64,000 bases of DNA from Bryobacterales bacterium (GCA_003163855.1 PLRJ01000087.1:52329-116328); one strand, 5' to 3'; numbered from the stretch's first letter, positions 17,309 through 26,717 are shown. Made by a program: numbers and translations. The notes: generated from the sequence alone by a model not told the origin.

Positions 17309-18527
17309 TGTTGACCTCCGGCTGAGGCTCGGGCTGCACCTCTGGTTTTCCATCGCCGGCACGGGGCGTGCGCGTCCACTGCGCACCTTTGCGTGACGAC
17401 TTAACAATGGCGGCCATACGCGTCAGTTTCCAAAAGACATAGGCGGGCGCCGACACTAATGCCATGGCGCTCGCGCGGACATTTCCGCTCAATCCTACTG
17501 CCGTCGCCACATGCGCCAGCAACATGGCCAGCAAAAAAATTCCGTAGTAGCGAAATGCGGCCACGGGAAACGCACAAAGCGCAAGCGAAATCAGCGCCAG
17601 ATAGGCCAGCGGCATCGTCAACAGTTCGAACAGCGGCTCGGCTACCAGGAACTTGCCGCGCAGCACTTGCGCTGCAAGCTTGGGAATCCACATGCCCGCT
17701 ACCCGCGCCCGGCCACCTTCCCAGCGCGCACGCTGTGTCAGTTGCGCGGCTTCATCGTTCGGTATATCCCCGTAGACAGTGGCGGCGTTGGCAAAACGAA
17801 CGGTTTTGCCCGCATCCACCAACAGCAAATGATATTCCAGATCTTCCACAATTGAATCCGCCGAGTAAGGAACCGCCTGCAAAGTGGCGCGGCTGAGTGC
17901 AAAACCATTGCCAAGAATGCCGGCCGACAAACCCCAACCATCGCGTCCCTTAGGCCTTAGCACGTTGATGGCCAGAAAGGCTACATCCATCAGGCGCTTG
18001 CGCTCGGAATCAAGCGGCGGCATGACGCGATAGCGCGCCTGCATGGCGTCGGCTCCGGCCAGTAGCCCCCGGGCGATCTCCGGCACCAGGTTGGGCGAAA
18101 CGACTGAATCGGCATCGACGATCAAAAACCCGTCGTAGCCTTCGGCGATTAACAGATCCAGGGCAAATCGCAACGCATAGCCCTTGCCGCGCAGTTGGGC
18201 GTTTTCACGGACCAGAACACGCGCGCCCGCCTGACGTGCCTTTTCGGCGGTCGCATCGGTACAGTTGTCGGCCACTACCGCCACAGTACAGCGCGGACCG
18301 CCCTTGGCTGAAGCGAACAAACTGGCAACACAACGTGCTATCAACACTTCTTCGTTATGCGCCGGGATAATGACGGCAAGCGAAAAGTTCTCGATTCCAG
18401 CGGCCGAGGGCAACGCACGCCGGAGCAAAGCACCGCCGGTGACGAGCATCAACTCGAGGGCTCCTGGCAGCGTCGCCAGGGTAGCAGCGGCCCCTACCGG
18501 GAGCAGAATTTCTCGCAGAAGATCCAT
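17301..18527 (-). CDS. Membrane family 2 glycosyltransferase (cellulose/PNAG synthase-like)
   Basis: A 408-residue enzyme starting at the ATG at 18527, which shares one base with the stop of the upstream Wzy gene (TGATG). One N-terminal hydrophobic segment precedes the GT-A domain: LAVIIPAHNEE, VVADNCTDAT, the metal-binding VDADS, GNGFALSR, and EDLEYHLLL. A Q..RWEGGR segment corresponds in position to the QxxRW motif of processive enzymes. The C-terminus has about three membrane helices (~300-380). It resembles the GT2 enzymes annotated as poly-beta-1,6-GlcNAc-synthase-like, but in a Wzx/Wzy locus it may simply add one sugar. Confidence 0.87.
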   Translation of the reverse strand: MDLLREILLPVGAAATLATLPGALELMLVTGGALLRRALPSAAGIENFSLAVIIPAHNEEVLIARCVASLFASAKGGPRCTVAVVADNCTDATAEKARQAGARVLVRENAQLRGKGYALRFALDLLIAEGYDGFLIVDADSVVSPNLVPEIARGLLAGADAMQARYRVMPPLDSERKRLMDVAFLAINVLRPKGRDGWGLSAGILGNGFALSRATLQAVPYSADSIVEDLEYHLLLVDAGKTVRFANAATVYGDIPNDEAAQLTQRARWEGGRARVAGMWIPKLAAQVLRGKFLVAEPLFELLTMPLAYLALISLALCAFPVAAFRYYGIFLLAMLLAHVATAVGLSGNVRASAMALVSAPAYVFWKLTRMAAIVKSSRKGAQWTRTPRAGDGKPEVQPEPQPEVNNV

Positions 18528-19888
18528 CACGCGATTACCCTCCGGAACGCAAACGCAGGGGCGGCAACCACCACAGGCGAGCGCCGGGACCGGTACACCA
18601 GGCAGGCATCGCTCCAACCAAGGAAGAGAAACAAAGCGGGGAACACCTGACCACCCAGAAAAACCGTCCCTACGGCGACAGCAATGGAAATCACAATACC
18701 GGCGAGGGTGAAAAGCATACCGCGCTGATCGAGCGTGAGGGTGTTATCCACAAGGCCGACCCAGAGCAGGTGCACCACCGCAGCCAGCAACATAAGTACA
18801 AACAAGACCAGCCCCGTTATGCCGTACATCAGCATTAAGAGGAGATACCAGTTGTCGATGGAACCCATGCCGGGCACGCGCGGCCAATAGGTGGATCCCC
18901 AACCCCAGAAGCGCTGCTGCGCGGCAATGTCGGAGTATTCGGCCACCAGTCTGGTGCGATATTCTGCCGATGCCAACTCTTCCTGACTCTCCTTGTCAGC
19001 TTGTGAGGTGTTTACATAAGACTTCCCGCCCAGATAAACTAGGCCCCCGCCAATTACCAGAACAATCACGGCCAAGCGCGCCGCGCGCCAGCGATTCTGC
19101 GCGGTTCCTACCAAAGCGATAATCAAGCCCACCATGGTCGCCAGCCAAGGGCCGCGCGAGATCGTCATGATACTTCCCGCGATCAGCCCTACCAGCATGG
19201 CCTTTGCTTTATCGATACGCAGAGTCGGGAACCAGCTGAAGCGCCTCTCCCATAGTCCAAAGCGCATCGCATACCGATGCAGAATAATGGCAATCGCCAG
19301 CATCGCGCCCATAAAAATGGCGTGTCCGAAAGGACCCGCAACGCGGCCCAACCCATAGCGAAACTGGGTGAACCAGGGGTCGTAGGAGGAGAAAAAACGG
19401 CCGAAAACCATGCGGAACGGGTTCACTCCTAGGCGAAATTCATAGGCGGAGAGGATGGAGTCTACAAACAGGCAGAAGACAAAGCGGCGAATGATGGCCA
19501 CCCGCATCCCGGTTTGCTCTATCAACAGCTTGCCCGCCATGTAAGGCAGCAATCCGATCATAATCGGCTTTAAAATACGGTAAACGATATCGGTCAATCC
19601 ACCTGCGTGAATATCGGAGATGATGGTCCAGGCAATAAACAAAATCACTCCGGCATCAGTTAGCGACCAGCGCCAGCGGCCGTTCAAACACCACCAGCAC
19701 AGCGCTGCGCCGATGGGTAAAAGCGCATACTCATTAAAGTTGAGCGGCGGCCATCCAAACAGATAAGCGTCGGGCAGCAGCAGCAAAATAGGCAAGTAGA
19801 CCCGATAGAGGGCCGCCTCCACTGATGCATAGTAAATTACCGCTACGGAAGCCACCGCCGGCAAAGCTATGATGGGATCTATCGTCAT
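18527..19888 (-). CDS. O-antigen polymerase/ligase-like membrane protein (Wzy)
   Basis: A 453-residue protein with about 11-12 hydrophobic segments and a large periplasmic loop between the late helices. Within it lies the family stretch SRGPWLATMVGL followed later by RFWGWGSTYWPRVPGMGSIDNWYLLLMLMYGI, typical of Wzy_C/O-antigen ligase-type proteins. It should polymerise lipid-linked repeat units at the periplasmic face. It is the polymerase of the minus-strand set; the plus-strand set has its own at 26761-28203. A 215-bp gap separates it from the WecG-STAS gene upstream, so it may have its own promoter there. Confidence 0.85.
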   Translation of the reverse strand: MTIDPIIALPAVASVAVIYYASVEAALYRVYLPILLLLPDAYLFGWPPLNFNEYALLPIGAALCWWCLNGRWRWSLTDAGVILFIAWTIISDIHAGGLTDIVYRILKPIMIGLLPYMAGKLLIEQTGMRVAIIRRFVFCLFVDSILSAYEFRLGVNPFRMVFGRFFSSYDPWFTQFRYGLGRVAGPFGHAIFMGAMLAIAIILHRYAMRFGLWERRFSWFPTLRIDKAKAMLVGLIAGSIMTISRGPWLATMVGLIIALVGTAQNRWRAARLAVIVLVIGGGLVYLGGKSYVNTSQADKESQEELASAEYRTRLVAEYSDIAAQQRFWGWGSTYWPRVPGMGSIDNWYLLLMLMYGITGLVLFVLMLLAAVVHLLWVGLVDNTLTLDQRGMLFTLAGIVISIAVAVGTVFLGGQVFPALFLFLGWSDACLVYRSRRSPVVVAAPAFAFRRVIA

Positions 19889-20104
19889 CCGCCCTTAATC
19901 GCCTTCCCAAGACGAACGAAAGGTGTCAACAATGGTGTTCGCAAGCATGTTTGGTCGAGCGCGGGCTGAATCCGTATCATATCCCTCTTCGACCGTTTTC
20001 GGCTTGTCTACACTGCTGACAGCGATATCATCTTCCTTTTTGCGTCTGTTGGCTTCTCGCATTCATTTGCCGCATAAAAGCGGGCTAAGTTATACCCTTA
20101 TCCC

Positions 20105-21349
20105 TTATGCCGCCCCGGCTACCTGAGGCTCGGAATCAACGACGGCTTGGCGGCGTAGAATCTGCCCGACTGCATCCCTAACTGTATCGGCGGATTGGAG
20201 CAGACCTTCAAAATGCGCAGCGCGCAACTGGCGCTTGAGCGAGCGCGAGACGCCGGCTAGCCAGACTTCCGACTTGTTTTGACTCGCATGACGCAGCATG
20301 GCAGCCAGCGTCCAGAGTCCATCAGCGCCCAGGTGGGAAGTGGCGGTTAAATCGAGCACCACCGACTGTCCGGAAGCGACTGCGGCAGTCATTGCGTGCG
20401 ACAGTTCCGCCAGTCCGCTGCCCGTCATGGCTCCCGCTGCTGCTATGACGTTTATGCCGTTCATTGCATTCTCGCTAACTTGTAGCGGCGCAACCGGACG
20501 CCGAAAGAGGCCCTGCACGAACAATTGCACGATCAGGTAACGAATCATCCAGAGCGCGTCGGCAGAGTAGCGCGGGACCAACCGAACGGGATCCACACAC
20601 ATGCGGAAGATCCATTCCAAGCCCGTTTTCTGCATCCAGGCAGGGGCGCGTTTCACCGTGCCGGCCATAAAGTCCAGCGTGCCGCCAATGCCGATGCAAA
20701 CCGGAACATTAAGCCGGTGACGGTTGCGGCTGATCCACTTCTCCTGCTTAGGACTGCCGAAGGCGACCAGCAGAATATCGGGTCGGGCTTCTTCGATGGC
20801 CGAAAGGATAGGCTCGTTGTCAAAGTCCTTCAGCGGGCGAACCGGTGGAGACATGCGTCCCACTACGCGCACGCCCGGGCTCATGGTCTTCATCTGACGT
20901 TCAGCCTTTTCGGCCACCTCAGGAGTAGCTCCCAGAAGAAAAATCGTGTAGCCTTTGCGCCCCGACAGGCGGACCAGTTCAGGCACCATATCGGCGCCGG
21001 TGACTCGTTCGCGCAGCGGAATACCAAACAGGCGCGACGTCCAAACAATCGGCATCCCGTCGGCTACCACCAGATCGCACATGCAGAGAATGTGGCGGTA
21101 TTCTGAATCCTTGGTTGCATGCACCAGATAATCGACGTTGGCGGTTGCCACCTGGTGCATCCCGCCTTCTTCGATCATCTTTTCGATGACCTGGAGCGCT
21201 TCCTGCATCAGCACGTCGTCGACGGCGACGCCTGACAACCCTAAGCCATTACGGCTCTTCTCAAAACGCTCGTCCCGTTCTTCCGCGTTGTCTTCCATTT
21301 GACTGGCCTTATTTGTAAGGGAAGAGATCCCGAAATTCATGCTGCTCAT
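20105..21349 (-). CDS. WecG/TagA/CpsF glycosyltransferase fused to a STAS domain
   Basis: A 414-residue protein (ATG at 21349; a second ATG lies 9 bases on). Residues ~35-275 are a GT26 (WecG/TagA/CpsF) enzyme: TANVDYLVHATKD, LVVADGMPIVW, RVTGADMVPELV, FLLGATPEVAEKA, LLVAFGSPKQEKWI and GIGGTLDFMAG. Such enzymes add the second sugar (e.g. ManNAcA, ManNAc, Glc) to an undecaprenyl-linked residue. Residues ~300-400 form a STAS domain (VVLDLTATSHLGADGLWTL). The Ser that anti-anti-sigma factors phosphorylate (DSSG) is GADG here, so regulation by that Ser is unlikely. It is the first gene of the minus-strand set and faces the divergent intergenic region. Confidence 0.87.
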   Translation of the reverse strand: MSSMNFGISSLTNKASQMEDNAEERDERFEKSRNGLGLSGVAVDDVLMQEALQVIEKMIEEGGMHQVATANVDYLVHATKDSEYRHILCMCDLVVADGMPIVWTSRLFGIPLRERVTGADMVPELVRLSGRKGYTIFLLGATPEVAEKAERQMKTMSPGVRVVGRMSPPVRPLKDFDNEPILSAIEEARPDILLVAFGSPKQEKWISRNRHRLNVPVCIGIGGTLDFMAGTVKRAPAWMQKTGLEWIFRMCVDPVRLVPRYSADALWMIRYLIVQLFVQGLFRRPVAPLQVSENAMNGINVIAAAGAMTGSGLAELSHAMTAAVASGQSVVLDLTATSHLGADGLWTLAAMLRHASQNKSEVWLAGVSRSLKRQLRAAHFEGLLQSADTVRDAVGQILRRQAVVDSEPQVAGAA

Positions 21350-22113
21350 ATGTACCCGCTTTAACCTCCGGCTGCCCCTACGACTGTAAATTGTGATATC
21401 TACGCCCCACTCGTTACAAACCAAATGACGACGATCGTAGGAAAACGACTAACGGAATTGGCAAAAACATTTTCCGTTCAGTGAACCCGTAGCAGTAATT
21501 TCCCACGCTGCGACTGCACAGTCAATCAACGCCGGTTTGGTGTACGGGTCGCCCATTGGAACGGAATAAGTGATCGGCACTGGGCCTGTCGAACACCCAG
21601 GTGAGCTCGGAATTTCTAAACCTTCCTCCAGAAACCCTGTTCAAAATTTGCTCCATGCTTCGCCCTTTGCATCACAAGCACCAACTAGCGGCATCATTGC
21701 TGGCTACACGGAGAGCAGGTCCACGAGACCTTATACATTTAGAGATAGGGTGACACGCTGATAAGTCACCCGTCAACCGTTTGGGGGGTACCAGCGGTTA
21801 CGGATCTTAGTGGTTACGGTTTGCCAATTACAGGAAATGGCGAAAATAAGATTAACCAAAATTGTTTTGACTTATTGTCTAAATCAAAATTAATGATCTA
21901 GCTAATATCGTGGTAAACGCGAGCGCAGAGGCAACCGCCCATTTGCGGGCTGTGTACAAGTCTTCACGAGTTCTATTGGCGAAGGGATTACAGCCGATGA
22001 GAAGAACAAGGCACATTTCGTCAATCGCCCCGAGGCTTTGACTTAGTACTTTCGCTCTCAGTACTTGCTTGGCGTCTCGGGCTCTTTGGCGGAGGCCTGG
22101 AGGCCCAGTCGCA
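21350..22113. promoter_or_regulatory. Divergent intergenic region between the two polysaccharide gene sets
   Basis: No credible gene is seen in these ~760 bp. It must hold the promoters of both divergent gene sets. A short inverted repeat, AACGGAA (21451-21457) and TTCCGTT (21472-21478), lies ~100-130 bp upstream of the WecG-STAS start and could be an operator. An AT-rich stretch at ~21820-21910 contains TTGACT (21867-21872) with only weak -10 candidates ~17 bp on. I could not recognise a riboswitch. The GGAGG at 22099-22103 serves the plus-strand acyltransferase gene. Confidence 0.5.
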
Positions 22114-23292
22114 GTGAATTCGCTGATTACACTTCGAAAAAACCTTGCGTTGAAAACTATGCCGGGCCTGAACGGGGCGCGTGCTATTGCCGCACTTCTA
22201 GTCGTTTTCCATCACTGGACGCCTTTGCTGCATTCCAGAAATCCCTTTGTCGACCTCTCTCCTGGACCGTATGCAGTTATTTTCTTTTTTGTTTTAAGCG
22301 GATTCTTAATTACGACGCTGCTGCTGCGCGAACAGGAGCAAGCGGGTTCCATTGACATTCGCGCGTTTTGGGTTCGCCGGCTACTGCGCATACTCCCCGC
22401 CTTCTATATCTGTTTAACTCTGCAAGCCGTTCTTATCAAAAGCCTGCCCGCCGATATCATCGCCTCTTTCGCCTATGTCAACAACTACTATCAGGCCATG
22501 CGCGGCTGGGGCTATTCGGTTGTGGAGCATAGCTGGAGTCTTTCGGTCGAGGAGCAGTTTTACTTCCTGTGGCCGATAGCCTTCCTAGTCTTCGCCAGAA
22601 ATCGCAAAGCTCTTAAGCTTTATCTCGTGATCGGTATTGTAGCGGTTGAAGGAGCGCGCTTTGTGGGAAATCATTTCGGCATTCCCCTTCTCTACCGCTA
22701 TTTTGCCTTCGAATTTCGGTGCGATGCATTGATGATCGGTTGTTACATGGCGATTAAGCTGAAAGAGCTCGCCGAGCCTCCGCAATGGTTGCTGAGTCCG
22801 GCGCTTGGTGCGGGCCTGGTTGTCCTTTTCCCAGCGCTGATGTTTCCCTTTAAGAATCGGCTGCTGGTCGATAAATTGATTGCTCCCTTTGGCTACAGCA
22901 TCGGAGCTTATGCCTCGGCTGTGCTGATCATCCAGATAGTTGCCTATGCACCGGTCTTCTTGACCAACCCGGTGATGAACTACCTGGGCTCATTGTCGTA
23001 CTCGATTTACCTCTATCACGTGATGCTTCTTGACTTGACCAGCCACCTTATGGGGCATATGAATACGGTTGCGGTCCTTGCATTCTATGTCTGTGGAACG
23101 GTAGCGGCGGCAAGCCTGTCTCACCATTTAATCGAAAAGCCGTTTATGAAGCTCAGGTCTCGAGCGCCGTCGCCACCGAAACCAAGTTCGTTGGACCGGC
23201 TGGCGGCGGCGCTGGGCAGTCCTTCGCGCTCACCCATTGGCGCGGCCCAGCGCGAATTCGCGCGCGACATTTCTGTGGAGATTACAAAGTAA
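22114..23292 (+). CDS. Acyltransferase 3 family (OafA-like) membrane protein
   Basis: A 392-residue multi-pass O-acyltransferase. I choose the GTG at 22114 because a GGAGG lies 10 bases before it; the frame is also open from a TTG at 22069, and an ATG at 22159 directly precedes the family start PGLNGARAIAALLVVFHHW. Other family marks are FFVLSGFLITTLLLRE, RRLLRILPAFY and HSWSLSVEEQFYFLWP, ending in a LIEKPFMKLR segment. It is the first gene of the plus-strand set and likely acylates its polymer or lipid-linked precursor. It is followed by 460 bp without a gene, so it may be a separate transcription unit. Confidence 0.88.
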   Translation: MNSLITLRKNLALKTMPGLNGARAIAALLVVFHHWTPLLHSRNPFVDLSPGPYAVIFFFVLSGFLITTLLLREQEQAGSIDIRAFWVRRLLRILPAFYICLTLQAVLIKSLPADIIASFAYVNNYYQAMRGWGYSVVEHSWSLSVEEQFYFLWPIAFLVFARNRKALKLYLVIGIVAVEGARFVGNHFGIPLLYRYFAFEFRCDALMIGCYMAIKLKELAEPPQWLLSPALGAGLVVLFPALMFPFKNRLLVDKLIAPFGYSIGAYASAVLIIQIVAYAPVFLTNPVMNYLGSLSYSIYLYHVMLLDLTSHLMGHMNTVAVLAFYVCGTVAAASLSHHLIEKPFMKLRSRAPSPPKPSSLDRLAAALGSPSRSPIGAAQREFARDISVEITK

Positions 23293-23755
23293 TCGACCGG
23301 ATCTTAAATCGATAGTCTTTGCGGATTGATCTACCTGCGCCTGTAAACAATCCGCGAATATCGCTTCAAGACAAGAGCCTTCTTCTTGAAGCGATGCATT
23401 CTCTACAGAAGTACTGGCGATAGTACAATCCCTCCGGTCCAATGTTTTACGGCAACTCTCGAAAATGTTAAAAAAGGAGTTACGGTCAAGTCTCAATCTA
23501 TTCGCCCAGGACAGCAGTCTGGCTGGCGAGTCCCGCGCTGATTCGGGATCTCCCTGTGACGAACAGGGCGGAGCATGGACTCAAGAGTAGTTGGGTCGCT
23601 CGTTTACACAGTCTCTCTAGCTGCACAATCGGCTTCGTATCAAGCAGGTGGACAACTTACTCTCAAAATCAGTATGCTGAGAGTCAATCCCAACGTATAC
23701 TCTTTCTCGCCTCATGGTTACTCGTGTTTTCTGAGGCCTGGTTGTTGATTAGCGA
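23293..23755. other. Gene-free stretch with a large inverted repeat, upstream of the Wzz gene
   Basis: No convincing gene: the only frame of any length (23556-23789, plus) has no recognisable domain and overlaps the Wzz start. The stretch contains the 12-bp inverted repeat at 23360-23395 and presumably the promoter for the Wzz-Wza-Wzy-Wzx run that follows. I could not pick a convincing -35/-10 pair. Confidence 0.5.
23360..23395. repeat. Perfect 12-bp inverted repeat
   Basis: ATCGCTTCAAGA (23360-23371) and TCTTGAAGCGAT (23384-23395) are exact reverse complements with a 12-base spacer. There is no T-run after it on either strand, so it is not a standard intrinsic terminator. It lies 68 bp after the acyltransferase stop and ~360 bp before the Wzz start; a regulator-binding site or a factor-dependent terminator are both possible. 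Confidence 0.6.
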
Positions 23756-25285
23756 GTGGCAGACATTTCTGGAGGCGTTAGCAGTTTGATTAGCGACATA
23801 GTCCAAATTCTTAATCGGCGAAAGTGGCAGATTCTTGTTACGTTCTTCTCTATTGTCGGGATCGTCGTAGCCGTAACTTTTCTGCTGCCAAAGAAATACG
23901 AGACGCGCATGAAGATCCTGGTTAAGAGTGAGCGCACTGCTGGCAATGGATACGGCAGCGGCGGCGACGTCAGTGAGAACCAGGTCAACACTGAGATGGA
24001 AATGCTGACCAGCAACAATCTGCTGGAGCAAGTGGTGAAATGGAGCGGCCTTCAGCATAACGAGGACGTAAGTTCCCTTCCCGCCGCTGAACAGCAGCCA
24101 GTGGCCATAGAAAAGGCAGTCCGCAGGCTTGAACACGATCTGAAGATCGCGCCGGTTCGCAAAGCAAGCATCATTGAAGTCACTTATACGGCCACGAACC
24201 CGCGGTCGGCTGCAGCCGTTCTTCGCCAGTTTGCAGACAAGTATCTGGAGGCGCACCTGCAAGCACGCAGCACCCCGGGCAGTTACGATTTTTTTATGAC
24301 TCAGGCTTCCCATTACAAGGACGAGCTGACCGCGATTGAAGTAGAATTGGCCAATTTTTCGGAAAAGGATAACGTTGTCCTTTTAGTGCAGGAAAAAGAG
24401 GCAATGCTGCAGAAATCGATGGAAGCCAAGTCCTCGCTTTTGCAGGTGGAAGCCGCCATCAACGAATATCAGAGTAAAGTCACACACACCAAAGATCAGC
24501 TTGCGAGTGTAGATGGCCGGGTGGTTACCCAAAGCCGAGTTGTTTCCAATCAATATCTGACCGAACGTTTGAATACGATGCTAGCCGAACTGCAGAATAA
24601 ACGTACGCAGTTGCTGACTAAGTTTCAGCCCGAAGACCGTTCGGTCAAAGAGGTCGACCAGGAAATCGCCGACACCAAAAGTGCGCTGGAGCGTGCCACG
24701 AAGCAGAATGGGCTAGAACAGACAACCGATGTCAATCCGCTGCGACAAAGCCTCGAAATTGATATGGCCAAAGCACAGTCTGAGCTTGCGGGATTACAAG
24801 CCAAGCGCACGGCCTTGAGTGCACAGGACGAAAGCTATCACTCTCAACTGATGCGATTGGACGAGGCCACAGCCCAATACGACGATCTGGTCCGCCACCG
24901 CAAAGAAGTGGAAGATAACTACCTGATGTATTCCAAGAAAGCCGAGGAAGCGCGTATTGCCGAATCGCTGGACCGGCAGAAGATCTCGAACGTTGCCATC
25001 ATCGAAACGCCTACTGAACCGCACCTGCCTTCCAAACCAAACGTGCCGCTGAACCTCGCTCTAGGAACCGTTCTGGCGGCATTTGTGAGCTTGGGAATTG
25101 CATTCACGGCGGAATTTGCAAACCGGCCCCCGCGGCTTCCTGTACCGCAGTTCGGCCTTGCGCTGCACGAAGCGCCCGAGTATTCACTTGGAGGCTCGAA
25201 ATATCTGCTCAGTCCGGTCAAGGGACCTGCGGATTTAGAAGAACTGACTGGTGTTCCGGTGTTAGCCTTGGTAGACGGTCGATAG
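23756..25285 (+). CDS. Wzz/GumC-like polysaccharide chain-length determinant
   Basis: A 509-residue inner-membrane protein (GTG start at 23756, preceded only by a weak GAG; no better start). A Wzz domain with a first membrane segment at ~25-45 (ILVTFFSIVGIVVAVTFLLP) precedes KKYETRMKILVKSER. A long periplasmic region with coiled coils covers ~190-400. A second membrane segment at ~430-450 follows the conserved PTEPHLPSKPN Pro-rich motif. The C-terminal ~55 residues carry no kinase domain; that role is split off into the next gene. It should set polymer length in the plus-strand Wzx/Wzy set. Confidence 0.87.
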   Translation: MADISGGVSSLISDIVQILNRRKWQILVTFFSIVGIVVAVTFLLPKKYETRMKILVKSERTAGNGYGSGGDVSENQVNTEMEMLTSNNLLEQVVKWSGLQHNEDVSSLPAAEQQPVAIEKAVRRLEHDLKIAPVRKASIIEVTYTATNPRSAAAVLRQFADKYLEAHLQARSTPGSYDFFMTQASHYKDELTAIEVELANFSEKDNVVLLVQEKEAMLQKSMEAKSSLLQVEAAINEYQSKVTHTKDQLASVDGRVVTQSRVVSNQYLTERLNTMLAELQNKRTQLLTKFQPEDRSVKEVDQEIADTKSALERATKQNGLEQTTDVNPLRQSLEIDMAKAQSELAGLQAKRTALSAQDESYHSQLMRLDEATAQYDDLVRHRKEVEDNYLMYSKKAEEARIAESLDRQKISNVAIIETPTEPHLPSKPNVPLNLALGTVLAAFVSLGIAFTAEFANRPPRLPVPQFGLALHEAPEYSLGGSKYLLSPVKGPADLEELTGVPVLALVDGR

Positions 25286-25350
25286 CGTATGAAATGCGAT
25301 CATCTTCTTTTGCAACGCCATAACTCCGCAAACGGCTTAGTCATCGATTT

Positions 25351-25962
25351 ATGAGCAGACTGTTTGCTGCGCTTGGTAAAGGCAGTGTCGAGGCCCTTAC
25401 CCCTCAAACCGCGACCGAAGCGCCGTCAGCGGCGGATGCTCGGCCGGGTGATTATAGCGAGTTAGTCCGGCGCCTATTCAACCGGCCATCGGCCATCGCG
25501 GTAACGGCCAGCGGCGTACATGGCGTTCAGACCGGTGTCTGTGAAGGAATAGCGGCCGAACTGGCGGCCGCCGGCAAACAGGTGGTGGTTGTGCCAGTCG
25601 ATAGGCTTTTGCTCACCAATCCGATACGCGTCATAGACGACCTCTCGGTTCTGCCCGTGGTTTCGCCCAACATTTGGGTATGGCCGTCCATTGCACAGCA
25701 GTTTGAAGTGTTTGATCAGCCCCCGGCCCCGAGCGGTGAGAATTGGCTCGCCCGCCTGCGCCAAAGCTTTCATGCCATTTTGTTGGATTGTCCGCCGATT
25801 GATTCCATGCCCGGCGTGCTGGAGTTGTCGGCCATGGCCGATGCCACCTTGCTGGTAGTGGAGGCTGGCCGCACGACCCGGCAACAAATCAGAAAAGATC
25901 AGCTTGCTTTGCAGTCCAAAGGTGCAACCCTGGCCGGCTGCATTCTCGTTCAAGGAAGATGA
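25351..25962 (+). CDS. CpsD/CapB-like P-loop protein with a degenerate Walker A site
   Basis: A 203-residue protein resembling the cytoplasmic tyrosine-kinase partner (CpsD/CapB) of Wzz proteins. It has the expected order AVTASG..(P-loop region)..IAAELAAAGKQVVVV, then Walker B FHAILLDCPPI and LSAMADATLLVVEAGRT. The P-loop reads GVHGVQTG, without the Lys-Thr/Ser needed to hold nucleotide phosphates, and there is no C-terminal Tyr cluster. It is therefore probably a structural or regulatory partner of the Wzz protein encoded 65 bp upstream, not a kinase. Its stop overlaps the start of the Wza gene (ATGA), giving translational coupling. Confidence 0.8.
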   Translation: MSRLFAALGKGSVEALTPQTATEAPSAADARPGDYSELVRRLFNRPSAIAVTASGVHGVQTGVCEGIAAELAAAGKQVVVVPVDRLLLTNPIRVIDDLSVLPVVSPNIWVWPSIAQQFEVFDQPPAPSGENWLARLRQSFHAILLDCPPIDSMPGVLELSAMADATLLVVEAGRTTRQQIRKDQLALQSKGATLAGCILVQGR

Positions 25963-26717
25963 CCACCATGCAATTTCACAGAGCCAGTCTTTTGAGTAAC
26001 CCGCGCAAAACGGGAACGCCGAGGCCGCGGGCTTTCGCAGAGTGCCTGCTTCTTTCGGCGGCACGGCTTATGCCCTTTGCGTTCTTTTGCCTGCTTCTCG
26101 CTTTTCCCCAATCCGGGAAGTCGCAAACAAAAACCTTCTCGGAGCGCGAGCCTCGCTACAAGCTTCAAACGAGCGATGTGATCGAGGTTAAATACCGCTA
26201 CACTCCCGAGTTCGACCAGACCGTAACGTTGCAGCCCGATGGCTTTGTCACCCTGCCGATTGTAGGCGACATTCATCTTCAGGGCATGACGCTGGAGGAA
26301 GCGAAAGGGGCTATCGCCAAGAAAGCAACCGAGCGCCTTAAAGATCCCGAAATCACCCTCACACTGAAAGAGTTCGTCAAACCCTATTTCGTCGTCGGCG
26401 GCGAGGTTGCCAATCCCGGCCGCTTTGAGATGCACGGATCCGTCAATGCTCTGCAGGCCATCGCGATGGCCGGAGGCTTTAAAACCGCCAGCGCTAAACA
26501 CTCGCAGGTCATCCTCTACCGGCGCGTCGGGCCGACGATGGCCAAAATGGAAGTTCTTGATCTGAAAACCGCTACCAAGCCAAACGCCACCAGTGAGCCG
26601 CTTCCCGATCTGCGTCCCGATGACATGCTTTTTGTGCCCCAGAACCGCGTCAGCAAAGTGGAACGCTTAGTCAAGTGGGGTAACTTTGGCGCTCTATTCA
26701 ATCCGGCCGGCTTTTGA
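25959..26717 (+). CDS. Wza-type polysaccharide export protein
   Basis: A 252-residue exported protein. A long N-terminal region leads to a signal segment at ~35-58 (FAFFCLLLAFPQSGKSQ). The poly-export domain follows: YKLQTSDVIEVKYRYTPEF, LQPDGFVTLPIVGDI and LEEAKGAIAKKA. A single SLBB domain comes next (FVVGGEVANPGRFEM, ALQAIAMAGGF), then DLRPDDMLFVPQNR. It is shorter than classical Wza and lacks an obvious C-terminal barrel helix, so it may need a partner outer-membrane protein. The start overlaps the stop of the CpsD-like gene by 4 bp. Confidence 0.87.
   Translation: MTTMQFHRASLLSNPRKTGTPRPRAFAECLLLSAARLMPFAFFCLLLAFPQSGKSQTKTFSEREPRYKLQTSDVIEVKYRYTPEFDQTVTLQPDGFVTLPIVGDIHLQGMTLEEAKGAIAKKATERLKDPEITLTLKEFVKPYFVVGGEVANPGRFEMHGSVNALQAIAMAGGFKTASAKHSQVILYRRVGPTMAKMEVLDLKTATKPNATSEPLPDLRPDDMLFVPQNRVSKVERLVKWGNFGALFNPAGF

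Noticed and set aside
21425..22113. A riboswitch in the long divergent intergenic region
   Set aside because: I looked for cyclic-di-GMP-type and other conserved cores and saw none that I could support.
23556..23789. A 77-residue frame upstream of the Wzz gene
   Set aside because: No recognisable domain, no ribosome site, and it overlaps the Wzz start.
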